The translations under genes were made by a program, and so were the position numbers. From Struthidea cinerea (Eukaryota; Chordata; Aves; Passeriformes; Corcoracidae), in assembly GCA_013397865.1 (NCBI GenBank), contig VZTI01000937.1, forward strand, positions 563 to 64,562: a stretch of DNA of 64,000 nucleotides, in the 5' to 3' direction. Within the stretch, counting starts at the first letter, position 1; each line of letters starts with the position of its first letter. Positions 56,201-64,000 of the stretch are shown piece after piece. The notes beneath the pieces were generated by a model, which was given only the letters and a program-made list of their open reading frames with translations, was not told where the DNA came from and ran no database searches.

Positions 56201-59200
56201 CAAAGGCAAACAAAACCCCTGACTGAAGTTATATAAAAATTTTAAACTTTGTATTGTTTCCAACAAGACTGGGGTGATTTCAGCCGCTGTTTTTCTTTGA
56301 ACTGGCAAGTTCACCCCGTAAAGCCGTTTGATTTCCATATTCTGTCCCACAGCTCACCCTCCCCTTCCTCCCAGGCATGATCACACTGTTTATACATGGA
56401 GTCAGTCTGAGGTGCTTCATCATCATGTTCTGCTGGCACCTCACCGTCCTTGGTCTCTGTAGAAACAACAAAGCCTGAGAATATTGTGGGGTTTTTCACA
56501 TTTGACAACTTGTTTGGTTGTTTCAAAGAGCAAACTTGAGAGAGCTGAAAAAAAAATAAAAATGCGACTAAATCCATATAGAGATGAATTTCTGTCTGCA
56601 GTTGGCATCTGCTCTTAATTTTGATTTTTTTCTCTCTTGCCTTGCCTCTTTAGCATCATTTTTCATGCTGACAGTTCTACCCACATTTAATTGAATTACC
56701 TGATGGATGTTTCCATGTGTTTTTCACTGTAGTGTGACTGTCAAATGAGCAATCAATGTTATTATTTTAAAATCTGCATTGACAAGCTGTGATTTCAAGT
56801 CTGCTGTTTACAGCTTGGTTCCTGGAGAATCACCTTTGGTACCTCTGATCCTTGTGGGATGAGCCTCAAAAATGCTGTGTCAACATTTTACCTTCCACCA
56901 TCAACACTTTTTATCCGCCACAGGGAGCTGGGGAATCATTTGAGGAGCAGGTCAGCTGTAAATGGCACGTGGGCATCAGGTGGCTGCCGAGGGGCCACTG
57001 TGCCAGCCACGGCCACCGTGTCACTGCCTGGGCCTCCTGCCCACGACAGCCAGAAATGCACTTGCCATTTGTCACTGCACTGCCCTGAGCCCCACGTGCC
57101 AGGCACCCTCTGACACATGACCTCCCGTGGTGACAAGGGACATCTGAGACGTCTCCTTCTGGCTGCTTCGGGTTGTATTTTTCTCTCTGGTTTTCTGAGG
57201 AAGGGAAAGGCGAATGAATGAACTCATCTGCCTCTCCTTCCTCCCAAAACTTTGAACCTGTGGGCTGAGTTTCAGTAATGCTGGGGAAGAAATGTCTTAG
57301 CAGTCCCCTTCCCNNNNNNNNNNNNNNNNNNNNNNNNNNNNNNNNNNNNNNNNNNNNNNNNNNNNNNNNNNNNNNNNNNNNNNNNNNNNNNNNNNNNNNN
57401 NNNNNNNNNNNNNNNNNNNNNNNNNNNNNNNNNNNNNNNNNNNNNNNNNNNNNNNNNNNNNNNNNNNNNNNNNNNNNNNNNNNNNNNNNNNNNNNNNNNN
57501 NNNNNNNNNNNNNNNNNNNNNNNNNNNNNNNNNNNNNNNNNNNNNNNNNNNNNNNNNNNNNNNNNNNNNNNNNNNNNNNNNNNNNNNNNNNNNNNTTTTC
57601 TTTCCCCCCCTTTCTTTCCCCCTTCCCCTTCATTGTTTTAAAACCATATGTTAAAAAGATGCTAAAAATTTAATTCCATTATCCAAAGGCCGATGGGACT
57701 GTGGTTTCAGGGTCACATTTTTAGCTTGGGTATTGCTGGGGGTTTGAATTTTTTGCTTTGAGGCAACTGGTGACTCAGTTATTTCACTCCGTGTTAATAT
57801 GATGCCAGATTTATTGTTTATTTTCTATGCTCCAGTTAATTTCCAGGAATAAATTTCCTTCCATTTCAGTCCTATGAAATATCCATATAGATTTTTAATT
57901 TTATGTAATTTAATTTGTCTAGATTACATTTTAACCTCCTCTAGACTCAATTTATTTGCCAGGTGGTTGCAACACAATGATTGAATAACCTTCACGGCTT
58001 CCCCTCCAGTTTATTTCTTTCCTCACCTCTCAGATATTATTTTACAGCTCTGTTTCCTGGGGCTTCCTCTCCTTGAGTCAGTCTCTTGTGCTGTCTATGT
58101 GCTCTGCTTTTTGGACACGGGATAATCAGGAATATGGTTGGAAATTTGTCTGCTTCTGCTTTGGAATCTAGCAATTAGATCCATAATTAATTAAATAGAT
58201 TTGGTGTTATGATAAATGAATACCTAATGTAGATGTAAATGTTCATTTTTATTGCTATGCACAGAATTCTTTACCAGAGCTGTGTCTGTGTTTTGTTTCA
58301 GCGCTTGCAAACTTCGTAAACAAAGAGAAAACTGGAGGAGTTGTCAAGGCCATCGCGGGGAAACAGGCTGAGTTTGTGTCCGAGACCTCCGAGGCCAACA
58401 TCATGGTGAAGTGGTACAAAGACGGGAAGGAAATCTCAGCCAGCAAGAAATTCACCATGGAAGACAAAGGAAAACTGCACAAGCTTGTGGCTTCGGCTGT
58501 GACGAAAGAAGATGAAGGAACTTACACCTGCAAAATCGGGGATGACACTCTTACTTTTGATTTAAAGGTCTCAGGTAAGTTTGCGCTGCAAGTATGGGAT
58601 CAGAGTCTGTGTGAGAAGCTCAGGATTTTGTTCTTTAGGCTTGTCCTACCTCACAAATTAACAGATTTTTGGGCCAAGGTTTCACAACCCTTTCAGAGAT
58701 TCTGGCCCTTGCTCTGAGATTCTGACCCTTGTTGTGATCCTGATGCAAACCCAGAGTATGGGCAAATAATACAACGATGCTGTGGTTTATTTAAGCCAGC
58801 TCAAGCTTTTTCTAGGGCTGGAGCACAACCCAAACATGATGCTGCCTGAACAGCTGGCAGCCACATCTGGCCTTTTTTCTTGTAGCTCAGCATGTGCATC
58901 ATCTTAGGACCACCTCGGTAAGGGGTCCAAAATCTTGCTGTGAAAAAGGCCTCTGTCCTCCTTTGACAAGTTTAAGTCCTGATTTTGAGAGTTAAACATC
59001 TCCTACTATTCCCAAAGGACACTGTGATCTCAGAGATCACTCCCTGTGGTACTGTGAGCGACTCTCTTAGTCCGTGTCACGTGCCCATCACACAAAGCAC
59101 GTGGTTGTCAGGTCAAGCCCAGAAGAGAAATGCTTGTCACCACTGCATTCCAGCCCAGGATGGAGCCAGAGTATAAAATGACACAAGAATTCATCTGTGA

Positions 59201-62200
59201 AATTCAATATCTGTGAAATTCAGCTGATTTGAATTGCATGTTTGTGGGAACTTTTCTTCTAAAAGTGGTTTTCTGGGCTTGTGCCTGGAGCCTAATTTTT
59301 AACCTGGTCCTAAATTTAAGATTGAAACTCTCCTGAAAGCTTCTCCTGTCACGGCTGCAGTACAATGCAATGCAAGAGAAGTCACAACTGGGTGCTTGTG
59401 ACCTGTAACAGAATACCCAGGTTACTGTGATGCTGTCCATGAGCTAACTAAAGACGCAGCAAAGCTGATTAATTTAGGACAGCACTTGTCTTGAGGAATT
59501 GCTTCAGGATTTACTGAGCTGGAGGGATTGCTTCCAGCTTCCAGCTGGTGTTTGCTCAGGTATTCACTCTGCATCTCACCTCCAGTTCTCCAACATGAAG
59601 CAATTTCACTTGGATTGTAATTCCCAGTCCCTGACTTTACCCGTTGAAAAGCTGGTCTGAAAGAACCAACCAGGCTCTGCCCAAAGTGACCCCTCAAAAG
59701 GCAGTTTGTGTAATCTGATTTATACTGTCTGATTAGAGCTGTCCAAGAGGGATTTTAAAGCTGTTCTAGTTGTGCCTTTGTCTGAGCATCAGGTACAGAG
59801 GATTGCCTGGGCTTGGTATTAACTTCTTGCTGGCCATGGGCAGGTTGGGTGCATCTCACCTGTAACTCCTGTGACAAAACATCACGTGGCTCAGGCAAAG
59901 AAAACTGGTATCTGCTAAATCAGAGAATCACAGGATTCTCTGTGGGTTGAAAGGGACCTTAAAGCCCATCCAGTTCCACCCCCTGCCATGGGCAGGGACA
60001 CCTTCCACTGTCCCAGGGTGCTCCAAGCCCTGTCCAACCCGGCCTCGGACACTTCCAGGGATCCAGGGGCAGCCACAGCTCCTCTGGGCACCCTGTGCCA
60101 GGGCCTCCCCACCCTCACAGGGAGCAATTTATTCCCAATATCCCATTTAACCCTGCCCTCTGTCAGTTTGAGGCCGTTATCCCTTGTCCCATTGCCACAA
60201 ACCCTTTGGTGAGCAAGGACTGAGCTACAACCTGTTAACAGCACCTTAGCCGGGGCAGCTTCCTCCTTGTTTCATGTGTCACCATAAAAATTTTCCAGAG
60301 TGCTGAGGAGCAGCACTGCACACTCAGGGGGTGGTCTCAGGGCAATGGGAATCAATCTGCCATGAGGGTAATGAGATACCCCAATAACCACCCCGAACAG
60401 CAGGATTCTGGAGGGACTCTCCTCTTTTGGTCAGCTAATTGTTGAAGAATAGGTCAGCCCTAATGAACGCAAATGTTAATGAAATACTTGCCTGGCATGG
60501 CAATTGTTCTTGGGATGCTCAGTGACTGAAAGCAACAGTTGCTGCTAAAAGAAATGCAATACTGAGCTGGGGTTGGCTCTGAGTGACAGCCCTCAGCCTG
60601 CTCTTCAGGCCAGGGCTGCCCCGATGGAACGAAGGCTCTGAAATACCTGACGTGCCCATCAAATATTGCTCCTTAGCTTAGGGACAGGCTGTGTTGAGTA
60701 GGTTTGCTCACGTTTTACACCAAGGTCTCTGCCTTCACTTCATTGCCTTCACTTTTACCTTTGCAAAGACACTTGCAAAGAGCCTTAATTGATAAAAAAG
60801 CTGTGTTGTTGCTGCATACATGACAAATACCCTGTGTGTGTTTGCACAGCCCGTTTCTGAGCTGAGCTATCCATGCAGGAACCTCAACTGAGCTGTGTGA
60901 GCAGTTCTGAGTTCTCTACTGGGAAGATTGTTTTCAGCCAAAAGATGAGAGATTATTGACTCCTATATTCATAGAAACATGGAATGGTTTGGGTTGGAAA
61001 GGGCCTTAAAAATCATCTCCTTCCAACCCCCTGCCATGGGCAGGGACGCCTTCTGCCTTCCACTAGACCAGGTTGCTCAGAGCTTTTTCCTATCATGAAG
61101 TTGGAGAATATTTTATCAGTGAGATTATCCTGTATGTGCCCTGGCCTGGAGAAGAATTAGTCCGGTAGGACTGATACTATGAACAAGAAACATTTAAAAA
61201 AGGTTCCTCATCACTTCTAAGTAGATTTTCTGAGACTTCCCAGGTCTTTTCAGAGCTGTTTCTGCCCTCAGACATCATTACGTATCCCCCAGATCTTGCT
61301 TGGCGTCGGAATCAAGGAGTGATAAATGAAGTGTGAGCAACTTGAGGGCGTCTCAGCTTGATTTAAAAGATCCAGGAGGATGTAGGGCAGATGAAGGGGA
61401 TTTCACTGTAACTGAGAGCAATTATTTGAAGATCAGAGGGGTTTGCACCATCTGTCAGAGAGGCATCAACTGTGTGTGATAACGGAATAATGATCAATAA
61501 TATCTCTATCCTAACTTTGTGCTGATAAACCTGCATCAAGGCATAAACTTTTCTCTTCTCCACTCCAGATGAAGCTGTTACTTTTGTCAACAAGCCCAAA
61601 ACGACTCCGGAAGTATCAGTCAGTCCTTCTGAAAGCCTGGAGCTGGTGTGTGAGGTGTCAGCTGCGGGTGGGGCCGTGGTGTGGAGGAAGGATCAGGCTG
61701 AGGTGAAGCAGGACCAGAGGACAACCATCGTCTCCCAGGGGACACAACGCAAGCTCATCATCAAGAAGGTGACGCAGCAAGACCAAGGCAGCTACACCTG
61801 TGAAACGAAGGACGACAAAACAACATTCCAAGTCAAAGTCAGAGGTGAGAAAATGCCAGGAATTCCAAAGATAAGGGAGAATTCTGTTTTGCGTGGTGTC
61901 TTACATCCAGAGGATCATCTCAGAATCTCCCCAGGGTGAAAGATCTCAGCCATAGTATTTGATTTTTTTGGGGCAGCTTTCCTAACAATATTTTATACAC
62001 ACAGTTCTGCATCTACGACTGGTTGTGATCACAAGAAAAAAAATATGTTAGGAAAGGATGGAAATTCTTTCTCCTCTCACAATTAGCTGGTTTGTCTGCG
62101 GAAAAACCCCCACAGGAACATAGTGTGAGGCCATAGCAGAGGGATGGATAAAGGGGAAGGTGTTTGAAGAGCTCTGATTAAATCCCATCCCTGGAAGCGT

Positions 62201-63913
62201 TCTAGGGCAGGTTGGATGGGGTTTGGAGCAATCTGGTCTGGTGGAAGTTGTCCCTGTCCATGGCAGGGGGTTGCAAGTGGATGATCTTTATGGTCCCTTC
62301 CAATGCAAACCATTCCATGATTCCATGATAAGATGGAGAACGATGGAATTGTCCCAGATAGGCAGAAAAAGAGCAATGGTTTCTTGACATGAGGATATGA
62401 GGGTTGTTCCCTTCTGATCCACTGGAAGCTTGGAGAGACATGGGGAGAGAAGAAGAGGGAGGAGGGTTTGGGCAATGCATGTTGGTGCTCCAAGTCCTAC
62501 ATTCAAATCTGCGCTAAAACTGTGAGGTTTAACATTACCCCAAAATTCCCATAAAACTCCCACTGCTATTCACCTTTTAGCAAGATAGGGATGAAGGTGC
62601 ATTCTTGCACTAATGGTCCATCATGATATTACCTGTCAGGGGCAAGTACAGCGAGATAGGAGGAACTTGATTAAAAACCAGAGACAATGACTGCAAAAAG
62701 CTGTTTGTGACTGTTGGGATTTTCTTACAGAGGCAGAAGTTGTGTTTACAAACAAGGAGAAGGTGCAGAAAGAGGTGAAGGCTGCACTGTCGGAAAACGC
62801 CACGCTGAGCTGTGAGGTGGCCCAGGAGAAGACGGAGGTGAAGTGGTACAAGGATGGGAAACTCATCACCTCCAGCAAGAAGTTCAAGGTGGAGTCTGAG
62901 GGCAAATCGCGTCGTCTGGTGGTGGGTCAGGTGGAGAAGAAAGATGCAGGGGAGTACACCTGCGAGGCTGCTGGCCAAAAACTCACCTTCAGGATCGTCG
63001 TTACAGGTGGGAGATTGTTCATTCTCATCACAGAAAGGTCCCTTACTACAGAAAAATGTACCACACTCTGGGCTCCAGGGTCTGTGCCACCTAAACCCTC
63101 GTTGAGTGGTGATGGAGACCAACCGCCCATCCACTGTCACATTGATGCCAACAGCTGGACATCTTCATCCGAGGGCTGAATTCCCCGCAGTGCTCCTGGG
63201 TGTTTTCTGATTTCCCTATAATGAAAAGATAGACAAGTTTCCATTCCACTGCAATTTACAGGGATAAAGGTAGGGTCATCTCCCAGACATGTAGGAAAAT
63301 AAGTCTGGAAGAAGTAGGAAAACATATCTAGAATGAGCAAGGCTTCCATAAGGGTCCCAGTGGCAAATGAGATTTGGAATTTATTTGTCCATTGCATTAT
63401 GGAACAAAGCAATGGATTTCTTGTGGAGATGGGAAGAAGCTGAAATCCTGAGGCACTGGATCATTTTTCTCAGAAGTGGCTGACGTGTCATCCTCAGGCA
63501 TGACAAAGGTCCACGTCCTGTCTGAGCACTAAAAATTACCAGAGTTGTGGCAGTTGTCATGTTTTTCATTTAGGTTTGATCACTTTGAACAGCATCAAAT
63601 TGTGTGTGATTTTTAAATTACTTCTCTCTCTCCACAGAAGCAGAAGATGCATTTATCAACAAGGACAAAGTGAAAAAAGAAGTGAAGGCTGCACTGTCAG
63701 AAAATGCCACACTGAGCTGCGAGGTGGCCCAGGAGAAGACGGAGGTGAAGTGGTACAAGGATGGGAAACTCATCACCTCCAGCAAGAAGTTCAAGGTGGA
63801 GTCCGAGGGCAAATCGCGTCGTCTGGTGGTGGGTCAGGTGGAGAAGAAAGATGCAGGGGAGTACACCTGCGAGGCTGCTGGCCAAAAACTCACCTTCAGG
63901 ATTGATGTCACAG
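40100..63913 (+). CDS. OBSCN: Obscurin, 5' part of gene (ten coding exons, continues past window)
   Basis: Seen: exons 40087-41228 (ATG at 40100), 47088-47357, 49378-49638, 52090-52392, 53452-53718, 54525-54800, 58302-58574, 61569-61844, 62731-63006 and 63638-63913. All have GT-AG borders, and each junction is phase 1, so domains are modular. They encode about 1,202 residues: Ig1-Ig2-Ig3, Ig, Ig, FN3, then six Ig domains. Known: obscurin is a giant sarcomeric scaffold around the M-band that links myofibrils to sarcoplasmic reticulum. In other vertebrates Ig1 binds titin M10, Ig3 binds myomesin, and the far C-terminus carries RhoGEF and kinase domains in long forms. The N-terminus (GVPRFLTRPKAF.VSVGKDATLSCQI) matches OBSCN rather than OBSL1. 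Partial: the 3' part lies beyond 64000. Confidence 0.96.
42001..42140 (-). mobile_element. CR1 LINE 3' fragment
   Basis: Antisense: ATAGAATCCCAGAATGGTTT, CCTGCCGTGGGCAGGGACAC, GGTTGCTCCAAACCCTGTTC. Confidence 0.88.
42440..42800 (-). mobile_element. Possible LTR-type element, antisense (bounds uncertain)
   Basis: An AT-rich stretch with TATA-like runs (about 42510-42535) and a CCAAT-like motif on the minus strand (ATTGGCC near 42591). It resembles avian solo LTRs in layout. No termini, duplication of the target site or coding remnants were found. Confidence 0.25.
43516..43682 (-). mobile_element. CR1 LINE 3' fragment
   Basis: Antisense: AGAATCAGAATGGTTTGGAC, CCTGCCATGGGCAGGGATGC, GGTTGCTCAGGGCCCTGTCC. 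Confidence 0.88.
45610..45842 (-). mobile_element. CR1 LINE 3' fragment with adjoining A-rich run
   Basis: Antisense: TCACAGAATCCCAGAATGGT through GGCACCCTGTGCCAGGGCC and AATATCTCATCTCACCCT. An A-rich run (45841-45871) follows. Confidence 0.9.
46164..46225 (+). mobile_element. Short CR1-like scrap
   Basis: AGATATTAGTAAGAAATTCT followed by TTACTGTGAGGGCGGTGAGG matches the sense CR1 block before the 3' tail; the rest is absent. Confidence 0.5.
46916..47046 (-). mobile_element. CR1 LINE fragment ending 41 bp before an OBSCN exon
   Basis: Antisense: GGTCTTGAACACTTCCAGGG, ATGGGGCAGCCAGAACTTCT, then TCCTAAATTCCCATCTAGAC. It abuts the pyrimidine tract of the acceptor used at 47088. Confidence 0.85.
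47088..47357 (+). CDS. OBSCN: OBSCN exon, Ig4
   Basis: Acceptor CTTAAG ends at 47087; the donor GTGAGA begins at 47358. It encodes residues 377-466: LKDLEVREKESATFQCEV...AWFKEETKL...DDDAVYICEM. Both Ig cysteines and the core Trp are present. It matches the fourth Ig of vertebrate obscurin. Confidence 0.96.
47358..49377 (+). other. OBSCN: OBSCN intron after Ig4 exon
   Basis: 2.0 kb of unique sequence. No repeat family or extra exon was recognised; open frames here have no domain signature. Confidence 0.8.
49378..49638 (+). CDS. OBSCN: OBSCN exon, Ig5
   Basis: Acceptor TTGAAG ends at 49377; the donor GTAAGC begins at 49639. Residues 467-553 read IIKKLPRKTAVFINDTATFCVEL...IRWLKNKEEV...AGEIAFLADE. 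The first Ig cysteine is present. The second is replaced (AFLAD), as in human obscurin, so this domain lacks the disulphide by descent. Confidence 0.95.
49836..49992 (-). mobile_element. CR1 LINE 3' fragment
   Basis: Antisense: AGAATCATGGAATGGCTTGG, GTCATGGGCAGGGACACCTT, GGCCTTGAACACTTCCAGGG. Confidence 0.88.
50279..50316 (+). repeat. Tandem duplication, 19 bp x 2
   Basis: CATTCTGATGAAGGAATGC is repeated exactly, head to tail. Intronic. Confidence 0.9.
51629..51665 (+). repeat. Tandem duplication, 19 bp unit
   Basis: GATTTGAACAACCTTTGCT is followed by a second near-copy differing at the end. Intronic. Confidence 0.85.
52090..52392 (+). CDS. OBSCN: OBSCN exon, fibronectin type III domain
   Basis: Acceptor TGTGCAG ends at 52089; the donor GTGAGC begins at 52393. 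Residues 554-654: a Pro-rich entry (KKPPTQPPADPVV), then the FN3 core SVTLAWSPP, PVDGYIVERKK, W..CH, then LTVSNLSEEADYQFRVSAVN and YGQSPYLEFPG. This FN3 between Ig5 and Ig6 is diagnostic of obscurin architecture. Confidence 0.97.
52393..53451 (+). other. OBSCN: OBSCN intron after FN3 exon
   Basis: 1.06 kb, AT-rich toward the 3' end. No repeat or exon recognised. Confidence 0.8.
53452..53718 (+). CDS. OBSCN: OBSCN exon, Ig6
   Basis: Acceptor TCCCTAG ends at 53451; the donor GTATTT begins at 53719. Residues 655-743: VKNPLTTAEVAPGGDARFTVDL...GTWYLNGKAL...GAEVKFVASGVETS. The canonical Ig cysteine positions are Val and Val/Phe-type residues, as in human obscurin; the core Trp is kept. Confidence 0.95.
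53719..54524 (+). other. OBSCN: OBSCN intron between Ig6 and Ig7
   Basis: 0.8 kb. No repeat family or exon recognised. Confidence 0.8.
54525..54800 (+). CDS. OBSCN: OBSCN exon, Ig7
   Basis: Acceptor TGGCAG ends at 54524; the donor GTACGT begins at 54801. Residues 744-835: ARLREEAKLQAELSDTEATV, then KWMKDGKELKASEKYELQ and EEDAGVYECVCEG. The first Ig cysteine is Ala, as in the human domain (AELSD); the second is present. Confidence 0.96.
55670..56500 (-). mobile_element. Possible endogenous-retrovirus-type LTR, antisense (bounds uncertain)
   Basis: On the minus strand there is AATAAAGTAA (TTTATT at 55755-55760), placed as in a polyadenylating LTR. A TATA-like run lies near 56229-56236. Internal partial duplications occur at about 55761-55855 (CTGGCCAGGA and AAAATCATTCCATC, each twice). 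No gag, pol or env sequence was seen. TG/CA ends and target-site duplication could not be fixed by eye. Confidence 0.35.
57314..57595. other. Assembly gap (282 N)
   Basis: Run of N preceded by CCCCTTCCC and followed by TTTTCTTTCCCCCCC, so the missing part is probably a pyrimidine-rich tract. Inside an OBSCN intron. Confidence 0.98.
58302..58574 (+). CDS. OBSCN: OBSCN exon, Ig8
   Basis: Acceptor TTTCAG ends at 58301; the donor GTAAGT begins at 58575. Residues 836-926: LANFVNKEKTGGVVKAIAGK, AEFVSETSEANIMV, KWYKDGKEISASKKF, then DEGTYTCKIGDDTLTFDL. The first Ig cysteine position appears as Ser862 (TCC 58379-58381); human obscurin, as I recall it, has Cys here. The second cysteine is intact. Confidence 0.96.
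59921..60215 (-). mobile_element. CR1 LINE 3' fragment
   Basis: Antisense: AGAATCACAGGATTCTCTGT, CCTGCCATGGGCAGGGACAC, GGCACCCTGTGCCAGGGCC, ending in the TTTGAGGCCGTTATCCCTTG block. Confidence 0.9.
60969..61085 (-). mobile_element. CR1 LINE 3' fragment
   Basis: Antisense: CATAGAAACATGGAATGGTT, CCTGCCATGGGCAGGGACGC, AGACCAGGTTGCTCAGAGC. Confidence 0.88.
61569..61844 (+). CDS. OBSCN: OBSCN exon, Ig9
   Basis: Acceptor CTCCAG ends at 61568; the donor GTGAGA begins at 61845. Residues 927-1018: VTFVNKPKTTPEVSVSPSES, LELVCEVSAAGGAVVWRKD, then QDQGSYTCETKDDKTTFQVK. Both cysteines and Trp are present. The VVWRKD core resembles obscurin Ig domains that sit later in the human protein more than its immediate human neighbour, so one-to-one numbering is uncertain. 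Confidence 0.94.
61845..62730 (+). other. OBSCN: OBSCN intron between Ig9 and Ig10
   Basis: 0.9 kb with a sense CR1 tail at 62184-62333; nothing else recognised. Confidence 0.8.
62184..62333 (+). mobile_element. CR1 LINE 3' end
   Basis: Sense: GGTTGGATGGGGTTTGGAGC, GTCCCTGTCCATGGCAGGGG, ATGGTCCCTTCCAATGCAAA, ending ATTCCATGATTCCATGAT (the CR1 terminal 8-mer repeats). Confidence 0.9.
62731..63006 (+). CDS. OBSCN: OBSCN exon, Ig10 (near-twin of the next exon)
   Basis: Acceptor TTACAG ends at 62730; the donor GTGGGA begins at 63007. Residues 1019-1110: ATLSCEVAQEKTEVKWYKDGK, then KKDAGEYTCEAAGQKLTFRI. This is the repeated obscurin Ig type (CEVAQ.QTEV.WYKDGKKL in human). From 62814 to 62995 it differs from the next exon at a single base. 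Confidence 0.97.
63007..63637 (+). other. OBSCN: OBSCN intron between the twin Ig exons
   Basis: 0.63 kb of unique sequence; no CR1. It is not visibly similar to the preceding intron apart from the first bases after the donor (GTGGGAGA). Confidence 0.8.
63638..63913 (+). CDS. OBSCN: OBSCN exon, Ig11 (near-twin of the previous exon)
   Basis: Acceptor TCCACAG ends at 63637; the donor GTGGGA begins at 63914. It has the same length (276 nt) and phase as the preceding exon, offset by exactly 907 bp. Residues 1111-1202. The first quarter differs (EDAFINKDKVKKEV versus EVVFTNKEKVQKEV) and the rest is almost identical. The gene continues beyond the window. Confidence 0.97.
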
Positions 63914-64000
63914 GTGGGAGACAGATTTTGGGTTGTATTTCATTGGCTTTGCTTTGTGTCCGGGTGTTTCCCCCCCGTTTTCTCTGACGCAATATCAGAA

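Larger units (their letters stand above)
54801..58301 (+). other. OBSCN: OBSCN intron between Ig7 and Ig8
   Basis: 3.5 kb containing a possible antisense LTR-like region (about 55670-56500) and a 282-bp assembly gap (57314-57595). No exon is supported, though the gap could hide one. Confidence 0.75.
58575..61568 (+). other. OBSCN: OBSCN intron after Ig8 exon
   Basis: 3.0 kb with CR1 fragments at 59921-60215 and 60969-61085. No extra exon recognised. Confidence 0.8.

Noticed and set aside
40087..63913. OBSL1 as the identity of the Ig gene
   Set aside because: The N-terminal RFLTRPKAF block, the FN3 after Ig5 and the repeated CEVAQ Ig type fit OBSCN; OBSL1 has a different N-terminus.
1..64000. 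CRISPR arrays, bacterial operons, toxin or phage systems
   Set aside because: No such signature; gene structure, introns and repeats are those of a bird chromosome.

Overview
The window is vertebrate nuclear DNA and almost certainly avian. It is peppered with short 3'-end fragments of CR1 LINEs, the dominant bird retroposon. It carries GT-AG-spliced homologues of two vertebrate genes, both on the + strand. No bacterial, phage, CRISPR or plasmid feature is present. Three runs of N mark assembly gaps (12158-12400, 29931-30014, 57314-57595). The species cannot be fixed from the sequence; the CR1 types and compact introns suit a neoavian bird such as a passerine.

Region 1 (1-17021) holds a gene of the MEIOC family (meiosis-specific coiled-coil protein, partner of YTHDC2). 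A CpG-dense segment at about 40-450 is the likely promoter side. Six coding exons (7616-7782, 9600-9701, 10240-12037, 14826-14960, 15051-15231, 16768-17021) join in one open frame. From the ATG at 7637 they give 871 codons plus TAA. The C-terminal domain is clearly conserved; the large third exon encodes a low-complexity, rapidly evolving middle.

Region 2 (17022-40086) is mostly non-coding, AT-rich at first and then richer in GC near 31.8-32.5 kb. It contains CR1 fragments, a T/G tract and one gap. A candidate muscle promoter lies at 31686-31779: a CArG-like box, an E-box and a perfect MEF2 consensus within 94 bp. A strong orphan splice donor follows at 32432. This could be the start of the downstream muscle gene.

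Region 3 (40087-64000, running off the right edge) is the 5' part of OBSCN, the giant sarcomeric protein obscurin. One large first coding exon encodes Ig1-Ig3. Nine further exons follow, each one domain, all in phase 1: Ig, Ig, FN3, Ig, Ig, Ig, Ig, Ig, Ig. About 1,202 residues of the N-terminus are visible. The last two Ig exons are almost identical, which points to recent duplication or gene conversion.

The two genes are not functionally linked (germ-cell meiosis versus muscle sarcomere). Their adjacency is the most interesting feature. In mammals MEIOC lies in the region paralogous to the OBSCN region, so this copy may be a second, 'MEIOC-like' ohnologue lost in mammals. I found no undescribed molecular system, and the window otherwise looks like ordinary bird chromosome.
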